Below, piece by piece: positions 11,431-21,306 of a DNA stretch of 64,000 nucleotides (within the stretch, counting starts at the first letter, position 1; every line of letters starts with the position of its first letter). The notes under the pieces were generated by a model. It was not told the origin of the DNA. It saw only the letters and a program-made list of their open reading frames with translations, and did not search any database. The position numbers and the translations under genes are program-made. Origin of the DNA: Mesostigma viride (taxonomy: Eukaryota > Streptophyta > Mesostigmatophyceae > Mesostigmatales > Mesostigmataceae); assembly GCA_009746045.1 (NCBI GenBank), contig RPFO01000050.1:3504445-3568444 (forward strand), in the 5' to 3' direction.

Positions 11431-12544
11431 CTGCTCCTTGTTGTCTTCTTGCTGACTGCCCTTTGAAGGCTGGCCTGCCTGGGACTTGTTGTTGTTCTTC
11501 TTGTTGTTGTTATTCTTGTTGCTGCCCTGGCCCTGGGTCTTCTTGAAGCTGGGACACTCCTTCTTGATGTGCCCCCACCCCTTGCACAGGTAGCATTGTA
11601 TCTTTGACTTGCCCTGGCCACTGCCCCCGTTGTCAGACGCGTTGCCCTGCTTGGGCTGACCACCCACCCTCCTGAACACCGACTTGGAGTGTGACCTCCC
11701 GTCAGGGTCGGGTGAATGATTGGCCTTCCGCTTGTTGTGGTTGCCCCTACGCCCTCCTTGGCTTCTGTCAGCCTCAGACGATTTGGAGCCACCCTGGGTA
11801 CGCCCACCTGCCTGGGTAGCCTTCACTGCTGGCACTCCACCCTCAAACAGCTCCTCTGCCTCGAGTGCTTGTTTGATTATGACCTTGTAGGCCTTGAGGG
11901 TTGAGTGTGGGGCACACATGACCTTTAAGGAGCCACGTGTAGCCTTGTCCAGCCCAGAAACCTTGAGCCAGTTTGTCAGGGCTATGTTGTCAGCAACATT
12001 AAAGCCGTGAGCCCTGCCCTCCTCAACCATTTTACAATAGTTAAGGAAGTTCTGGATTAGGTCTCCCTTGACCTCCCACCCCTGGTATTTATCCTGCCAA
12101 TGGATCCCCACTTTCTTCCTCTGATCCTCTAGCAGCTCCTTTAATTCTGCCACGTAGCTGGACCAGGCCTTGTTGGCCTTCTTACACTCTCTAGTGAGGT
12201 CCTTTATCTGATCTGTACACTTGCCAAAAGTCTGGCTACCTATCCAGATCTGGTAATAGTTTGTACCACCGTACAAACTTGGAAACCCCTCTAGCCCTTC
12301 CACAAACTCCTCAGCCTGCTTGGGCTTTGAGTCTGACGTGACAGGTTGCAGTTGATTCACAATAAGCAAACCCTGCATGGGTGGTAAGGTCATAACCAAG
12401 AACAGCTTGTGTATTATTAGGGTTGTGATGAACATTGGTAATTTCCCCGGTGACACCCACGTCATCTACGTGAGCTGTCCCACTACCAGCACCACCATTA
12501 TTCCCACTGGCTGGGGCACCTTTGCTACGGCGCCCGTCTGCCAT
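11428..12544 (-). pseudogene. Copia-1 Gag with CCHC zinc knuckle
   Basis: The main frame (11428-12465) has a helical capsid-like region (QAEEFVEGLEGF through LEAEELFEGG), a Lys/Gln/Asn-rich basic tail and one knuckle CYLCKGWGHIKKECP (CX2CX4HX4C), expected to bind element RNA. The likely start is MADGRRSKG at 12544 in another frame, so one indel lies near 12360. The stop is TGA at 11428-11430 followed by CTG, and the same frame stays open into pol, suggesting stop-codon readthrough rather than frameshifting. Confidence 0.8.
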
Positions 12545-12755
12545 TCTGCACTACAAGCTATCCACAAAAGAAAACACCTCAGCAAAGCAGCAAATAAAGT
12601 ATGTACAAAACTGTCTCAAGTGCCGCCTGCGCCGGTGTCGCCGCCGCCCCCGCGAATCGCCGCTGAAAACTCGACAAAATGCCGACTTGTACGTGAAAAC
12701 GGGCCGATTTATTCAGTAATCGAGGCCGCGAAAATCACAGTACTGGTAGGAGTAC

Positions 12756-13973
12756 TTACGCTGGATCCTCCATATCCGGCGTGTGTGCCGGACCTGCGCC
12801 CGTATGTATCAGGCCGGGCCCACTTCAAATGTTCCGAAAAGTGTGACACTTTTTGTCGTTTTTTTTACTTTTTCGACGATCGTCACTCTGCAGAGTGATT
12901 CGTCGTGCGAAATCGTGCGAAATTGTGCGAAATTGTGCGAAATTTGCTGAAATCGTGTGAAATTTGCTGAAATCGTGCGAATTTGTGCGAAATTTGCTGA
13001 AATCGTGCGAAATTTCATGTGAAAAATGTCGACGGTAAAAAATTTTGATGTGCACAACGTGTGTGAATTCATGCGAAATTTTGTCAAACGTCACTCCCCA
13101 AAACGACCCTTGGTTGACATCCATGCGAAATCGTGCGAAATCATGCAAAATTGTGCCAAATCGTGCGAAATCGTGCGAAAATGTGTGAAAATTTTGCGAA
13201 AATCACGCGAAAATCACGCAAACTCGTGCGAATTTTTTTTTTTTTTTTGCAAAAATAGCGAAAAAGTGTCACACACTTGGCTTGGACGGCGGAACATTTG
13301 AAGTGGGCCCGGCCATCAACACCGGGGTGTTTGCTGCGTTTTGCGTCGGCTCGAAAATTTCAATTCGCCGACGCGCGACGAGGCGCAGAGGATGTGTAAA
13401 AATGGACAGCAACTCCCAGCCTGCGGGAATCCACTCGCGCAAGGCTGCAAGAAAAGCCACCAGGTTAATGAGAACCTGGCGTTCTCGACTGCGTACGCCG
13501 CGTGTGAGCAGCGACAGCAATGCGAGGTCTTGAAATAAATTTGTTGTGACCACCGGCGCGCCCCCCGTGCGTGTCGATGCCCAGTTTTGCAGGTTTCTCT
13601 GGTAGCCGGTCAGCGAGGAAATGGCGTTGTCGATCTCCTCGATAGCGGTGGTGACCTCAGTTACCGACCGCAAACCGCCACGGACCTGGACCGTGAATTG
13701 CGAAAGAATGTTTCGAATGGTGTCCAGCGGCCCACGAATGGCCGGCACCAGTTGCGGCAGTTGGGGGTTCTCGGGAAAATCCCCGAGCAATGGGAGTGCT
13801 GCGCGCTGCCGACGATGAAGTTCGTCGAGCGAAATCGTGACCTCGTCAAGCAATTGTTGCCACGATGGCGCAGCCGGCCTGGGCTCGCACGAAGGCGGAG
13901 CCGGTAAGGGGTCAGCCGGCGGAGCAGCTACCTCCTCATCCGTTGGAATTCGGAATTCTTCAGAATTTGGCAT
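12756..13973 (-). pseudogene. Copia-1 ORF0, extra ORF before gag (split by an insertion)
   Basis: The frame starts MPNSEEFRIPTDEE at 13973, close behind the 5' LTR, and continues to the insertion at 13314. Skipping the 503-bp element, it resumes and ends at TAA 12756-12758, giving roughly 236 residues. The protein is Pro-rich at the N terminus, then helical and Leu-rich (for example RSVTEVTTAIEEIDNAISSL). I recognise no domain. Copia-2 has an ORF in the same place starting MSNSDSE. It may act in packaging or as an accessory factor; function unknown. Confidence 0.6.
12812..13314. mobile_element. MITE-1 copy a: 503-bp inverted-repeat element, TSD ATCA
   Basis: The ends are perfect 25-bp inverted repeats starting GGCCGGGCCCACTTCAAATG, flanked by ATCA at 12808-12811 and 13315-13318. 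The interior is built from a degenerate 10-bp repeat around TCGTGCGAAA on both sides of a unique centre. No transposase is encoded. A second copy (52582-53074) with TSD AGCA differs by about one 10-bp unit. A 4-bp TSD with GGCC termini does not identify a superfamily with certainty. Confidence 0.9.
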
Positions 13974-14418
13974 GTTTGGAACGAGGCGAGTAATACGAGT
14001 TGAGTGAGAGTGAATGCCCTGAATTCCGCCATGGTTCTTGCAGGAATGTTGCCTTTATTAAGAATAAGGAACACAGACGTAAGTCACGTCACTTCCAAGA
14101 CTGCACGCAGCACAGGCGACAGGGTCGCAGTGCCAAGAGAGCGTGCACGCAAGAACTAGCGTCCTAGAGCTACCAAGTCACACATATAGGTTGCTAGGGA
14201 CGCGTCCAAGTATTCAGCTGTACTGTCACAGCTGAACTGTCAATCAATTGATTACACAGACTCTGGCACGCCTTTGGCGCGCAGATCTATCAATTGTCCA
14301 TACGGCTAGTCCTGTGGACCTATCCGTACACTACTCAGCATCAATTGTCTCATAGGTCCTGGCGCGCTACAGCACGCCTACCTATCAATTGACCATCAAG
14401 TCCTGTACAAGTCCTGTC

Positions 14419-15083
14419 TGTCAGAAATTTTCATTTAATTCCTTGGTCGTCAAGACTGATTGAGACAATTGATAGACAGTTTATTCATTGCATATTTAGG
14501 TTACGGACTGCCACCGTTTCACCGCCAAAGCCATGGTGCGGTTCCCGGGTGGGGACCATAGCATCCATAGCCACACTGGGCTCGGACTGCAAGGTAAGTG
14601 CAACGTAGGTGTGTCACTTCCTTATCAAGGCACATTGGGGCAGCGGTGCACGTTCTAGAATATTCTGCACAAGTTGCCAGCTGTCGATTATACAATTGAC
14701 GATTAGGAGAACGCCAGATGTCAAGCAACTAACACGGCATACAATGCATCTAGAACTGGATTCAGTCATACGAAATATCCAACACGGAATATTCGGCCGA
14801 GGATAGTACACCGTCGGCACCTAAGGTACGCAAAGTATTGTGCCGGAATTACAACTTCGGCACTACATAACTTTTGCTATACTGCACTATATTCAGTGCT
14901 GTAAGTTGTGCCGGAAAGCTCACGGCGGGCCCTACCAAGCCTATTTAATTATCGGCCAGAAAGACGGCAGGCGGGTGCGATTGTTAGGGACGCAACCCTA
15001 ATACCTCCGTTTACAACATGATGGCCAGACACTACAAATGTAAACAGGCAGTTGGGCACACAGGGTGAAATTCACCTCTGACA
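14419..15083. repeat. TRIM-like element LTR, left
   Basis: 665 bp with TGTCAGA/TCTGACA inverted termini. It matches 15979-16642 line for line at an offset of 1560, implying very recent insertion or gene conversion. Confidence 0.85.
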
Positions 15084-15978
15084 CCCCCCTTGCACAATGC
15101 CTAAAGTGAAGACACTACGCAGGTAGGGCAAACAGTCTCTCCCCCCTCAATTCAGGCAAGGGCCTAAAAGCTAGGTAGGGCAGCCAGGTATAAACATACT
15201 CTGACACCCCCCTTACATGGCTAGCCCGTCAAAACAGTGCTACCATTGCTATCAGCACGGGGAAGAAAACACATTGCTCGTGGCAAGGGCCACGGCTAAA
15301 CCATTCCTGAAAAAAAAAAAAACGCAGCATAAAGTTGATGTCGTCTTGGATGCATTGCCGAACTTGGCTCGATGAAGCAGCAAAGAATTCTTGGTCTTGA
15401 TGGAGTAGCACTTTCATCGTGCAGGTGGTAATGGCGGCGATACTCGGTGCAAAAAGTTGCTCCCGGCTTGAACGCCTGCTCTCGGTCTGATCCCCTCGTT
15501 CTCGCATTGGGCATCTGCGTGGACTATGCACGTCTTATTAATCCCGCGATGAACGTCCGGTCAGCCGACCACATACTCCCCATACTGGCATAGGCCAGTG
15601 ACAGGTTCCGGCACAAAATTCGCAGCTCCACGCTGCGTTGCCCGAAAAAATACCAAAAAATTAGCTTGCGACATCGCCGGCAGCAGGAATTGAACCTGAG
15701 CTCATTATATGGCTCCGGCTTCAACCAACGACGCCTGACGACATGTGAAATATTCCGGAAATTGTTTTATATAAACTTCCGCGACTCCAGCCGCGACTGG
15801 TTCCAGGAAACGCGCTGGCCAGCAGGACTTCAACAAGACGCCTGACCAGCAAATATTACGCGACTCACGGCCGCGAACTTCCGAACCATAATAATGCATG
15901 AAATACATTACGTCTCTCGCCATTTTCAGGCGGGTCTCGCTAATTGACGTCCATAGGGTAAATTCTGTAATGGCTTTG
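15084..15978. other. TRIM-like element interior, non-coding
   Basis: No retrotransposon motif was found. It includes a second CTCTGACACCCCCCTTAC copy near 15200-15218, an A-run near 15309 and a tRNA T-arm-like sequence on the minus strand (AGGTTCAATTCCT near 15687-15699). Small frames such as 15229-15531 on the minus strand are not convincing. Confidence 0.6.
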
Positions 15979-16642
15979 TGTCAGAAATTTTCATTTAATT
16001 CCTTGGTCGTCAAGACTGATTGAGACAATTGATAGACAGTTTATTCATTGCATATTTAGGTTACGGACTGCCACCGTTTCACCGCCAAAGCCATGGTGCG
16101 GTTCCCGGGTGGGGACCATAGCATCCATAGCCACACTGGGCTCGGACTGCAAGGTAAGTGCAACGTAGGTGTGTCACTTCCTTATCAAGGCACATTGGGG
16201 CAGCGGTGCACGTTCTAGAATATTCTGCACAAGTTGCCAGCTGTCGATTATACAATTGACGATTAGGAGAACGCCAGATGTCAAGCAACTAACACGGCAT
16301 ACAATGCATCTAGAACTGGATTCAGTCATACGAAATATCCAACACGGAATATTCGGCCGAGGATAGTACACCGTCGGCACCTAAGGTACGCAAAGTATTG
16401 TGCCGGAATTACAACTTCGGCACTACATAACTTTTGCTATACTGCACTATATTCAGTGCTGTAAGTTGTGCCGGAAAGCTCACGGCGGGCCCTACCAAGC
16501 CTATTTAATTATCGGCCAGAAAGACGGCAGGCGGGTGCGATTGTTAGGGACGCAACCCTAATACCTCCGTTTACAACATGATGGCCAGACACTACAAATG
16601 TAAACAGGCAGTTGGGCACACAGGGTGAAATTCACCTCTGAC
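15979..16642. repeat. TRIM-like element LTR, right
   Basis: Direct repeat of 14419-15083, apparently missing only the final A at the junction with the Copia-1 LTR. Confidence 0.85.
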
Positions 16643-16847
16643 CAACGTCCTGCGGACTATCAAAGTGACACTTGTACATCCTGAGTCCGTACGCGCCCAC
16701 AGTGGCGCGCCGGGTACTGTCGGCACAGCCTAGGAAACGTCATAACTTTTACGTTCCTTAACCAAATGAGGCGTTCAAGGTGCCGTTGGAAAGAGCGTAT
16801 CAATCTCTATCCATCTAACGTAAATCCTTTACGTTAACTGTATTCCC

Positions 16848-18236
16848 CTAGGCTGGGGCTGGGGTTGCTGGGGCCGCGGTGGTCGAGGGGGTCGCTTGCC
16901 AGGGCTTGTGGCCGACGTAGATGGCCGCCCCCTTCCAGTACACCGGCTGGCCCGCCTTGGTCTGCCGGAGCTGGAGGTAGGTCGGCCATAGCTCCCGTCG
17001 CCGTTGTTGCTGTGCCAGGGTCAAGTCGTCGTCCACGGTGAAGTGAGTATTCTCGAGCCGCTTGCGGCGTCGGAGGAACGAAATCTTGTCCGCTGGGCTA
17101 TCAAAGATGAGAAGAAGCGGAGGCGCCCCTGCCTTACCCCTCGCGCGGGGGAGGCGGTGGGCGGTCAGCTTGATCTCACCAAGAAGGCCCATGCGTGCAA
17201 GGATTTTGCTCTCAAACGCACGTGCAAGCTTCTCGGAATTCTCACCTGCTTCCATGTCGAAGTTCTTGAGTATGGCGTTGAGGCTGCGCTTGGCGAGCTC
17301 GGCCTCCTCGCGGAGGTCAAGCGTCTGCCGCTGGAGCTGGGCTGCGACGGCGGAGGTGGTGGAGGTGGTATGTTGCTTAAGCATGTCCGCCCAGGTCGTG
17401 ATGGGAGGAGCATCGCCGGCCAGGCCAGCCGGGGCTGGCTTGGCGGCAATGTCCTTCACTGCCTGGGCGGTGAGGCCTGCTGTGTTCTGCAAGACCTCGA
17501 TAGCGATTGCATTATCCTTGAGGCGCTGGTCGATGTCGCGGAGCTGGGCGGTGATGGAGTCGGTGGAGGCGGAGGGGGGGGGGGAGGTGGAGGCGAGGAG
17601 GGTGGCGGTGGCGGTGGGGATGGTGGGGAGCTCAGCAGCCAGCGTGCCACCAAGTGCCGCCACATCTGCGGCAAGAGGGGTCACGTGCTGCTCGAAAGCT
17701 TCCTTGAGGAGGGTGCGGATGGTGGCTTCGGTGGGGAAGGTGGGGGGGGGCGGTGGGGAAGCCCGGAAGATCTCGGATTCGGAGCGTCCAACAAGGGAGC
17801 AGAGGGCGAAGCGTTGAAGCCTGGGGCGAGGCATGCGGTGAATGATTGGGAGAGCCTCGGCGGGGTCGACAAGCTGGCCGTCACCAGGCCAGCGGCCACG
17901 GTTGTGGGACGTGAGGTACACGCACAGGGCTAGAAGCGAGGCGTGATTGCCGTAAAACACGTCTTCCATGAACCAACCGGGGCTGCGCTGCCAGAAGCCG
18001 GGGCTGTTGACGTCAAAGGAGCGCTCTTCCCAGGGCGGCTCAGCAGAGCGACTGCGCTTAGGTTCAGGCGATGCTGATGGCGAGGCGAGCCCGGGAGGCT
18101 GGGCGAGCACCAGTGCACTACTAGTGTCACCGTTGCCATCTGGGCCGGTGGGCGAAGCTGCAGCCGAAGCTGCAGGCGTATTTTCATTGCCGAGCGCATT
18201 CGCCAGGCTGCGTTGCGTCGAGAGGCGTTTGCTCAT
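16848..18236 (-). CDS. LINE X ORF1 protein (L1 ORF1p-like)
   Basis: 462 residues, intact, MSKRLSTQRS to a TAG at 16848-16850. The N-terminal 230 residues are Pro/Ser/Ala-rich. Residues about 225-310 contain helical segments (for example QLRDIDQRLKDNAIAIEVLQ) that could form a coiled coil. An RRM-like region follows (LNAILKNFDMEAGENSEKL through PLLLIFDSPADKISFL). The end resembles the L1 ORF1p C-terminal domain (RRKRLENTHFTVDDDLTLAQ, then RRRELWPTYLQL, then PVYWKGAAIYVG). Such proteins bind RNA as trimers and assist retrotransposition. This is the only ORF of LINE X. Copia-1 inserted a few bases after its stop. Confidence 0.8.
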   Translation of the reverse strand: MSKRLSTQRSLANALGNENTPAASAAASPTGPDGNGDTSSALVLAQPPGLASPSASPEPKRSRSAEPPWEERSFDVNSPGFWQRSPGWFMEDVFYGNHASLLALCVYLTSHNRGRWPGDGQLVDPAEALPIIHRMPRPRLQRFALCSLVGRSESEIFRASPPPPPTFPTEATIRTLLKEAFEQHVTPLAADVAALGGTLAAELPTIPTATATLLASTSPPPSASTDSITAQLRDIDQRLKDNAIAIEVLQNTAGLTAQAVKDIAAKPAPAGLAGDAPPITTWADMLKQHTTSTTSAVAAQLQRQTLDLREEAELAKRSLNAILKNFDMEAGENSEKLARAFESKILARMGLLGEIKLTAHRLPRARGKAGAPPLLLIFDSPADKISFLRRRKRLENTHFTVDDDLTLAQQQRRRELWPTYLQLRQTKAGQPVYWKGAAIYVGHKPWQATPSTTAAPATPAPA

Positions 18237-18366
18237 CGTATATTGCGTAATAGCGTCGGAAAATTATATCAGCATGTGCGTCTTAGAAAGACGAAGCGAT
18301 TGTGATATTCACAGCTGAATTCGGCGCTCAAACGTGAAAGTTATGAGCTCCGACAGCCATGGCTAC

Positions 18367-18415
18367 CTCGTGGCTCGTGGCTCGTGGCTCGTGGCTCGTG
18401 CCTCGTGGCTCGTGG
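18367..18415. repeat. Heptamer tandem repeat (CTCGTGG)7
   Basis: Seven units, one with a G-to-C change, at the very 5' end of LINE X on the minus strand, as (CCACGAG)n. It ends at the TSD, so it belongs to the element rather than the target. Tandem units at a LINE 5' end can act as promoter modules. Confidence 0.9.
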
Positions 18416-18424
18416 CGGTATCAT

Positions 18425-19787
18425 GCATCCGCATAAATCAGGTCGGACAGGCGGCTGGTAACCAGATCGAGCCACCACCGCCGTGTTCGCGCTCGTTAAT
18501 TAAGGATGTCCAAGCCGGCCGGCTCGAATTAACCCCTTATGTAAGAGCAGTAAAGGCTGCGCGCACGTGCCCGGCGCACTTGCGACGTGATCCACGACAA
18601 TAATGAACAGGTATGGGGACAGGACATGCAATTACCTTGCCACACGCCCACACCCCGTTATGAAGCCCGGAAATGGTGGGGTGGTGCCCTCCGCAGTCCG
18701 CACTACTGCCTGCATGTGAGCCCTCATACAGCCGGCCCCAATGGCAGCAATAAACGCTGGGGGCACGTGGTCGATCCAGAGCTAAGATCGCCCAAAGATC
18801 CTCCCAGAGGACCGTCCGTGTTGAAAGCCTTGATATCATTAAAAAGACAACCATGCAGCGCAGCTCCACTCAGAAATGAAGACTTGATATAGTCAACAAA
18901 AATGAAGACCAGCGGAAAACCATCAGGGCAAATGCGACGCACCTCGATCCTCCATCAAATGGCGCGCGCCACAAATATACAGCCATGACAGTGTTACGGC
19001 CACGACGGAAACCCATCTGAGACTCACCCAGGTGCGCGGCCGGGTCCATGCAGCGCGGCGCGCCAGCCTGTGCAGCATCATGCGCATGAAGACCTTCAGC
19101 GCGGCGCTATGGTGGCTGAGGCAGACACCCTGATAGTTACCGCTGGGGTCAGCAGCAGAGCCCTTCTTGTACAGCACATGTGACTCGGAAACATGGCCGT
19201 CTGCCACTCAGCAGGCGGAGGCTCATCATCAGAGAGCAGGACACGGTTGCAGAACGCCAGCAGATCAAGCTCCTCACCGCCTGGTCAGGGGTCTTCAGCA
19301 GCTCATGCAGCTGAAAGGTGGTTGGCACCGACCGCCGCCGGCGCCGCGTCGTACCGCAGGCGAGCAAGGGCGCCGCGTCCAATTCCTCAAAAGTGAAGTG
19401 GTGGACGACGTCGTTGGTGGCAAGGGCCAGCCCTCGTTCAAGGCGGGGACTTGGTATAGTCCGCGGCCGAGGAGGGGGATGCAGGCGGTGGGGGGGGTCC
19501 CGCAACGCCGAGACGGGCGCCGCCGTCTCGGGGTGAAGCGGCGGGGGGGGGGGCGCGAGCCCCACCTGTCAAGGAAACATTGTGGGCCAACCAGCGGTCG
19601 AGGCTGCATGACTGGCGCCATGCACGCCGGCCGTCCCCCGTGTACTCCACCGGGGTGCGCTGCCGCCGGCCGCCGAGCCGGTCGAGGTGGTACCACATAT
19701 GCCCTTGCATGCCTTGGTTGCTGCGATCTTGCCTTGGCATCCGCGATGCATTGGGCCGCCTCTGCGTCGATCCTGAGCATGGGCTTA
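18425..19787 (-). pseudogene. LINE-B reverse transcriptase, piece up to YAD
   Basis: On the minus strand, from 19787: a linker with EAAQCIADAKARSQQ, then RT block 0-1 (HVLYKKGSAADPSGNYQGV, then KVFMRMMLHRLARR), blocks around VFND-IKAFNTDG and LYEGSHAG, a segment like PVPIPVHYC, and finally DLIYAD at the junction with LINE X at 18425. Several frameshifts and a stop break the frame. It continues upstream at 42482 (endonuclease) and downstream at 5785. A gap between the minus RT and the YADD means some sequence is lost. Confidence 0.7.
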
Positions 19788-19795
19788 GGCCTCCA

Positions 19796-20501
19796 TCCTC
19801 CGCCCCCTGATTGCTGTCATCCGCAACCTGTATGAAGGGTCCACCACTTCGGTGCGCACTTCTTACGGGACCACGCCCCCATGCCCTTTACAGAAAGGGT
19901 GTGTGGCAGGGCTGCGTGCTGTCGCCCTACCTGTTCATTATTGTTGTCGAATACGTAATGATTCAGGCGCGCAAGCGATTTGCCCGCATCGTGGGCAGGG
20001 AACCAGGAGTGCAGGTTGCTATAACAAATTCTGGCATGGCGGTGCGGACACGGAGATTCGGCTGGCAGACATCATCTACGCAGACGACACCACCCTCTTC
20101 GAGGACACTGGGCACGTGCAGACATGGCTTGACTGCCTGGCTATCGAGGCCCGTGCAGTGGGGCTTGAGGTCAGCAAGAAGACAGAGGCCCTGGCGGTTG
20201 GGCTCACCAACTCACCGCCGCCCCTCTATCTCCTCGACGGCTCTCAAGTCCTGTATCGGGACCGCGTCAAGCTGCTGCATGGGCAGCCTGCTCCCCAGCT
20301 GCGAGGTTGATGTGGACCTGGCATCGCATCTCCCTCGCCTGGCACGCTTTACGCCAGTACCGGCCGGCCCTGTGCATGGCGCAAGCCCCTGGGCAAGATC
20401 GAGAAACAGGACCTGTTCAAGGTCCTTGTCCTTCCTGTTCTCACGTATGGGGCCGAGACGTGGACCCTCACCGCCGACCTGGCCTGCAAGCTGGACGGCG
20501 C
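19796..20501 (+). pseudogene. LINE-B prime reverse transcriptase, blocks 3-7
   Basis: Readable blocks are LIAVIRNLYEGSTTSVRTSYG, KGVWQGCVLSPYLFIIVVEY, then GGADTEIRLADIIYADDTTLFED with the catalytic YADD near 20077, then IEARAVGLEVSKKTEAL, and VLPVLTYGAETWTLTADLAC at the end. The blocks lie in different frames, so at least three indels are present. YADD and LTYGAETW are standard LINE RT signatures. The reading is cut at 20501 by the Gypsy-A LTR and resumes at 41582. Confidence 0.8.
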
Positions 20502-21086
20502 TGTTACGTCCCAGCCCAGACACACCTATAGCCTGAGCTACGTAGCGAAAGACCCTTCTTGCCGGAATTAGGAATAATTCAAGGTAGCCTAAAGTAGGTT
20601 GCGCTTCACGACGTGAGTCGTGAGATATCTGGCATCACGGCTTGATGCCAAGCTAATTAGTACACACTTATAATGGCTAGCAACACCAAGTACAAATGGA
20701 TAATTGCCCCGGGCTCAATGTGTAGGCGTATTCGCACTTATCATTCATCAAACCAAGAGGACGAGACTCTCGTCCTCGGACCAATTTAACCTAGGTTGAT
20801 TGCGGCGCAGATACACGCCAATTTCCCTGGAACAATCCAAGCCAATCATTCCACGTAGGATCCGGGCCGACATCGACCCTCAACTACAGGATCCACGCCT
20901 AGAACTACGGACAGACTCAGAACTGGCGCGGCGCCACAGCACCGGCCCCTAAAAGGGCAACCTAGGACCAAAATAACTAGTCCAATTCACACAATAGCCA
21001 ATGTCCATAAAACTCAGTACAACGGCCACAAGGCCTTAGTAATTTATTCCATTGTTACGTCCGACCTAAAGGGCCGGGACGTAACA
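20502..21086 (-). repeat. Gypsy-A 3' LTR
   Basis: 585 bp, TG..CA ends with an 11-base inverted terminus TGTTACGTCCC. Compared with the right LTR it has an extra AT near 20540 and one C/G change near 20850. Confidence 0.95.
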
Positions 21087-21099
21087 CTCCTCCCCCCCC
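21087..21099 (-). promoter_or_regulatory. Gypsy-A polypurine tract
   Basis: The minus strand reads GGGGGGGGAGGAG directly before the 3' LTR, a standard plus-strand primer site. Confidence 0.85.
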
Positions 21100-21306
21100 A
21101 CGGGGGTCGGTAGTCCCTACCGTACAAAGATAGAATAGGATCACAAAACAAGACTACTATAAGAGTACTATGTCCCGACCTCGGTTCACCCGCAGGTCAG
21201 TAATACCAGTTCCTCTAGAGGTTGATACACATGCCCAACCCTGACGTAGTAGCCAAAACTCCGGGGATTGGACTCCGCTATCCATCCCGAAACTGAACTA
21301 TTTACT

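Larger units (their letters stand above)
14419..16642. mobile_element. Short non-coding LTR element (TRIM/LARD-like)
   Basis: Two direct repeats of about 665 bp (14419-15083 and 15979-16642) appear identical by eye and start TGTCAGA; the left one ends TCTGACA. They enclose 895 bp without any retroviral ORF. Next to the left repeat is CCCCCCTT, which is a polypurine tract on the minus strand and favours that orientation. The insertion lies in the Copia-1 LTR between GTCCTGTC and CAACGTCC. The right terminal A and the expected TSD seem lost in a 5-base deletion. It must rely on proteins from another element. Confidence 0.8.
6238..16839 (-). mobile_element. Copia-1 LTR retrotransposon
   Basis: Flanked by the 5-bp TSD GTATT (6233-6237 and 16840-16844). 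LTRs of 617 bp lie at 6238-6854 and 13998-16839; the right one holds a 2.2-kb insertion. Coding order on the minus strand is ORF0, gag with CCHC knuckle, an in-frame UGA, then integrase, protease-like, RT and RNase H. The integrase-before-RT order places it in Copia (Pseudoviridae). The LTRs begin AGTT and end AACT rather than TG..CA. They differ at only about five of 617 positions, so the insertion is young. It sits just 3' of the LINE X ORF1 stop codon. Confidence 0.9.
13998..16839 (-). repeat. Copia-1 5' LTR, interrupted
   Basis: LTR sequence at 13998-14418 and 16643-16839, split by a short LTR element. Just inside the LTR on the minus strand is CGTATTAC, the same eight bases as in Copia-2. 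It is the candidate primer-binding site, but it lacks the usual TGG start. Confidence 0.85.
5797..18413 (-). mobile_element. LINE X: ORF1-only L1-like LINE (interrupted by Copia-1)
   Basis: The 11-base TSD (plus strand GGCGGTATCAT) lies at 5786-5796 and 18414-18424. Removing Copia-1 with one copy of its TSD leaves about 2.0 kb: a 5' region with a heptamer repeat (18367-18415), one ORF (16848-18236) and a roughly 420-base 3' UTR (6237-5818) ending in a small hairpin and a (CAATT)n tail at 5797-5817. There is no room for endonuclease or RT, so it must depend on another LINE. The arrangement resembles HAL1 of mammals. X2 at 44991-48818 shares the 3' UTR. The intact TSD shows it moved as this short unit. 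Confidence 0.8.

Noticed and set aside
12900-13240. CRISPR-like array of GCGAAAT repeats
   Set aside because: The repeats are 10 bases long, degenerate and without unique spacers, and they lie inside a TIR-flanked element in eukaryotic DNA.
15650-15760. tRNA gene on the minus strand
   Set aside because: Only a T-arm-like GGTTCAATTCC is present. No matching acceptor, D or anticodon arms could be drawn.
17004-17933. Gly-rich 309-residue ORF on the plus strand
   Set aside because: It is the antisense shadow of LINE X ORF1, whose minus-strand frame has L1 ORF1p motifs and a proper stop.
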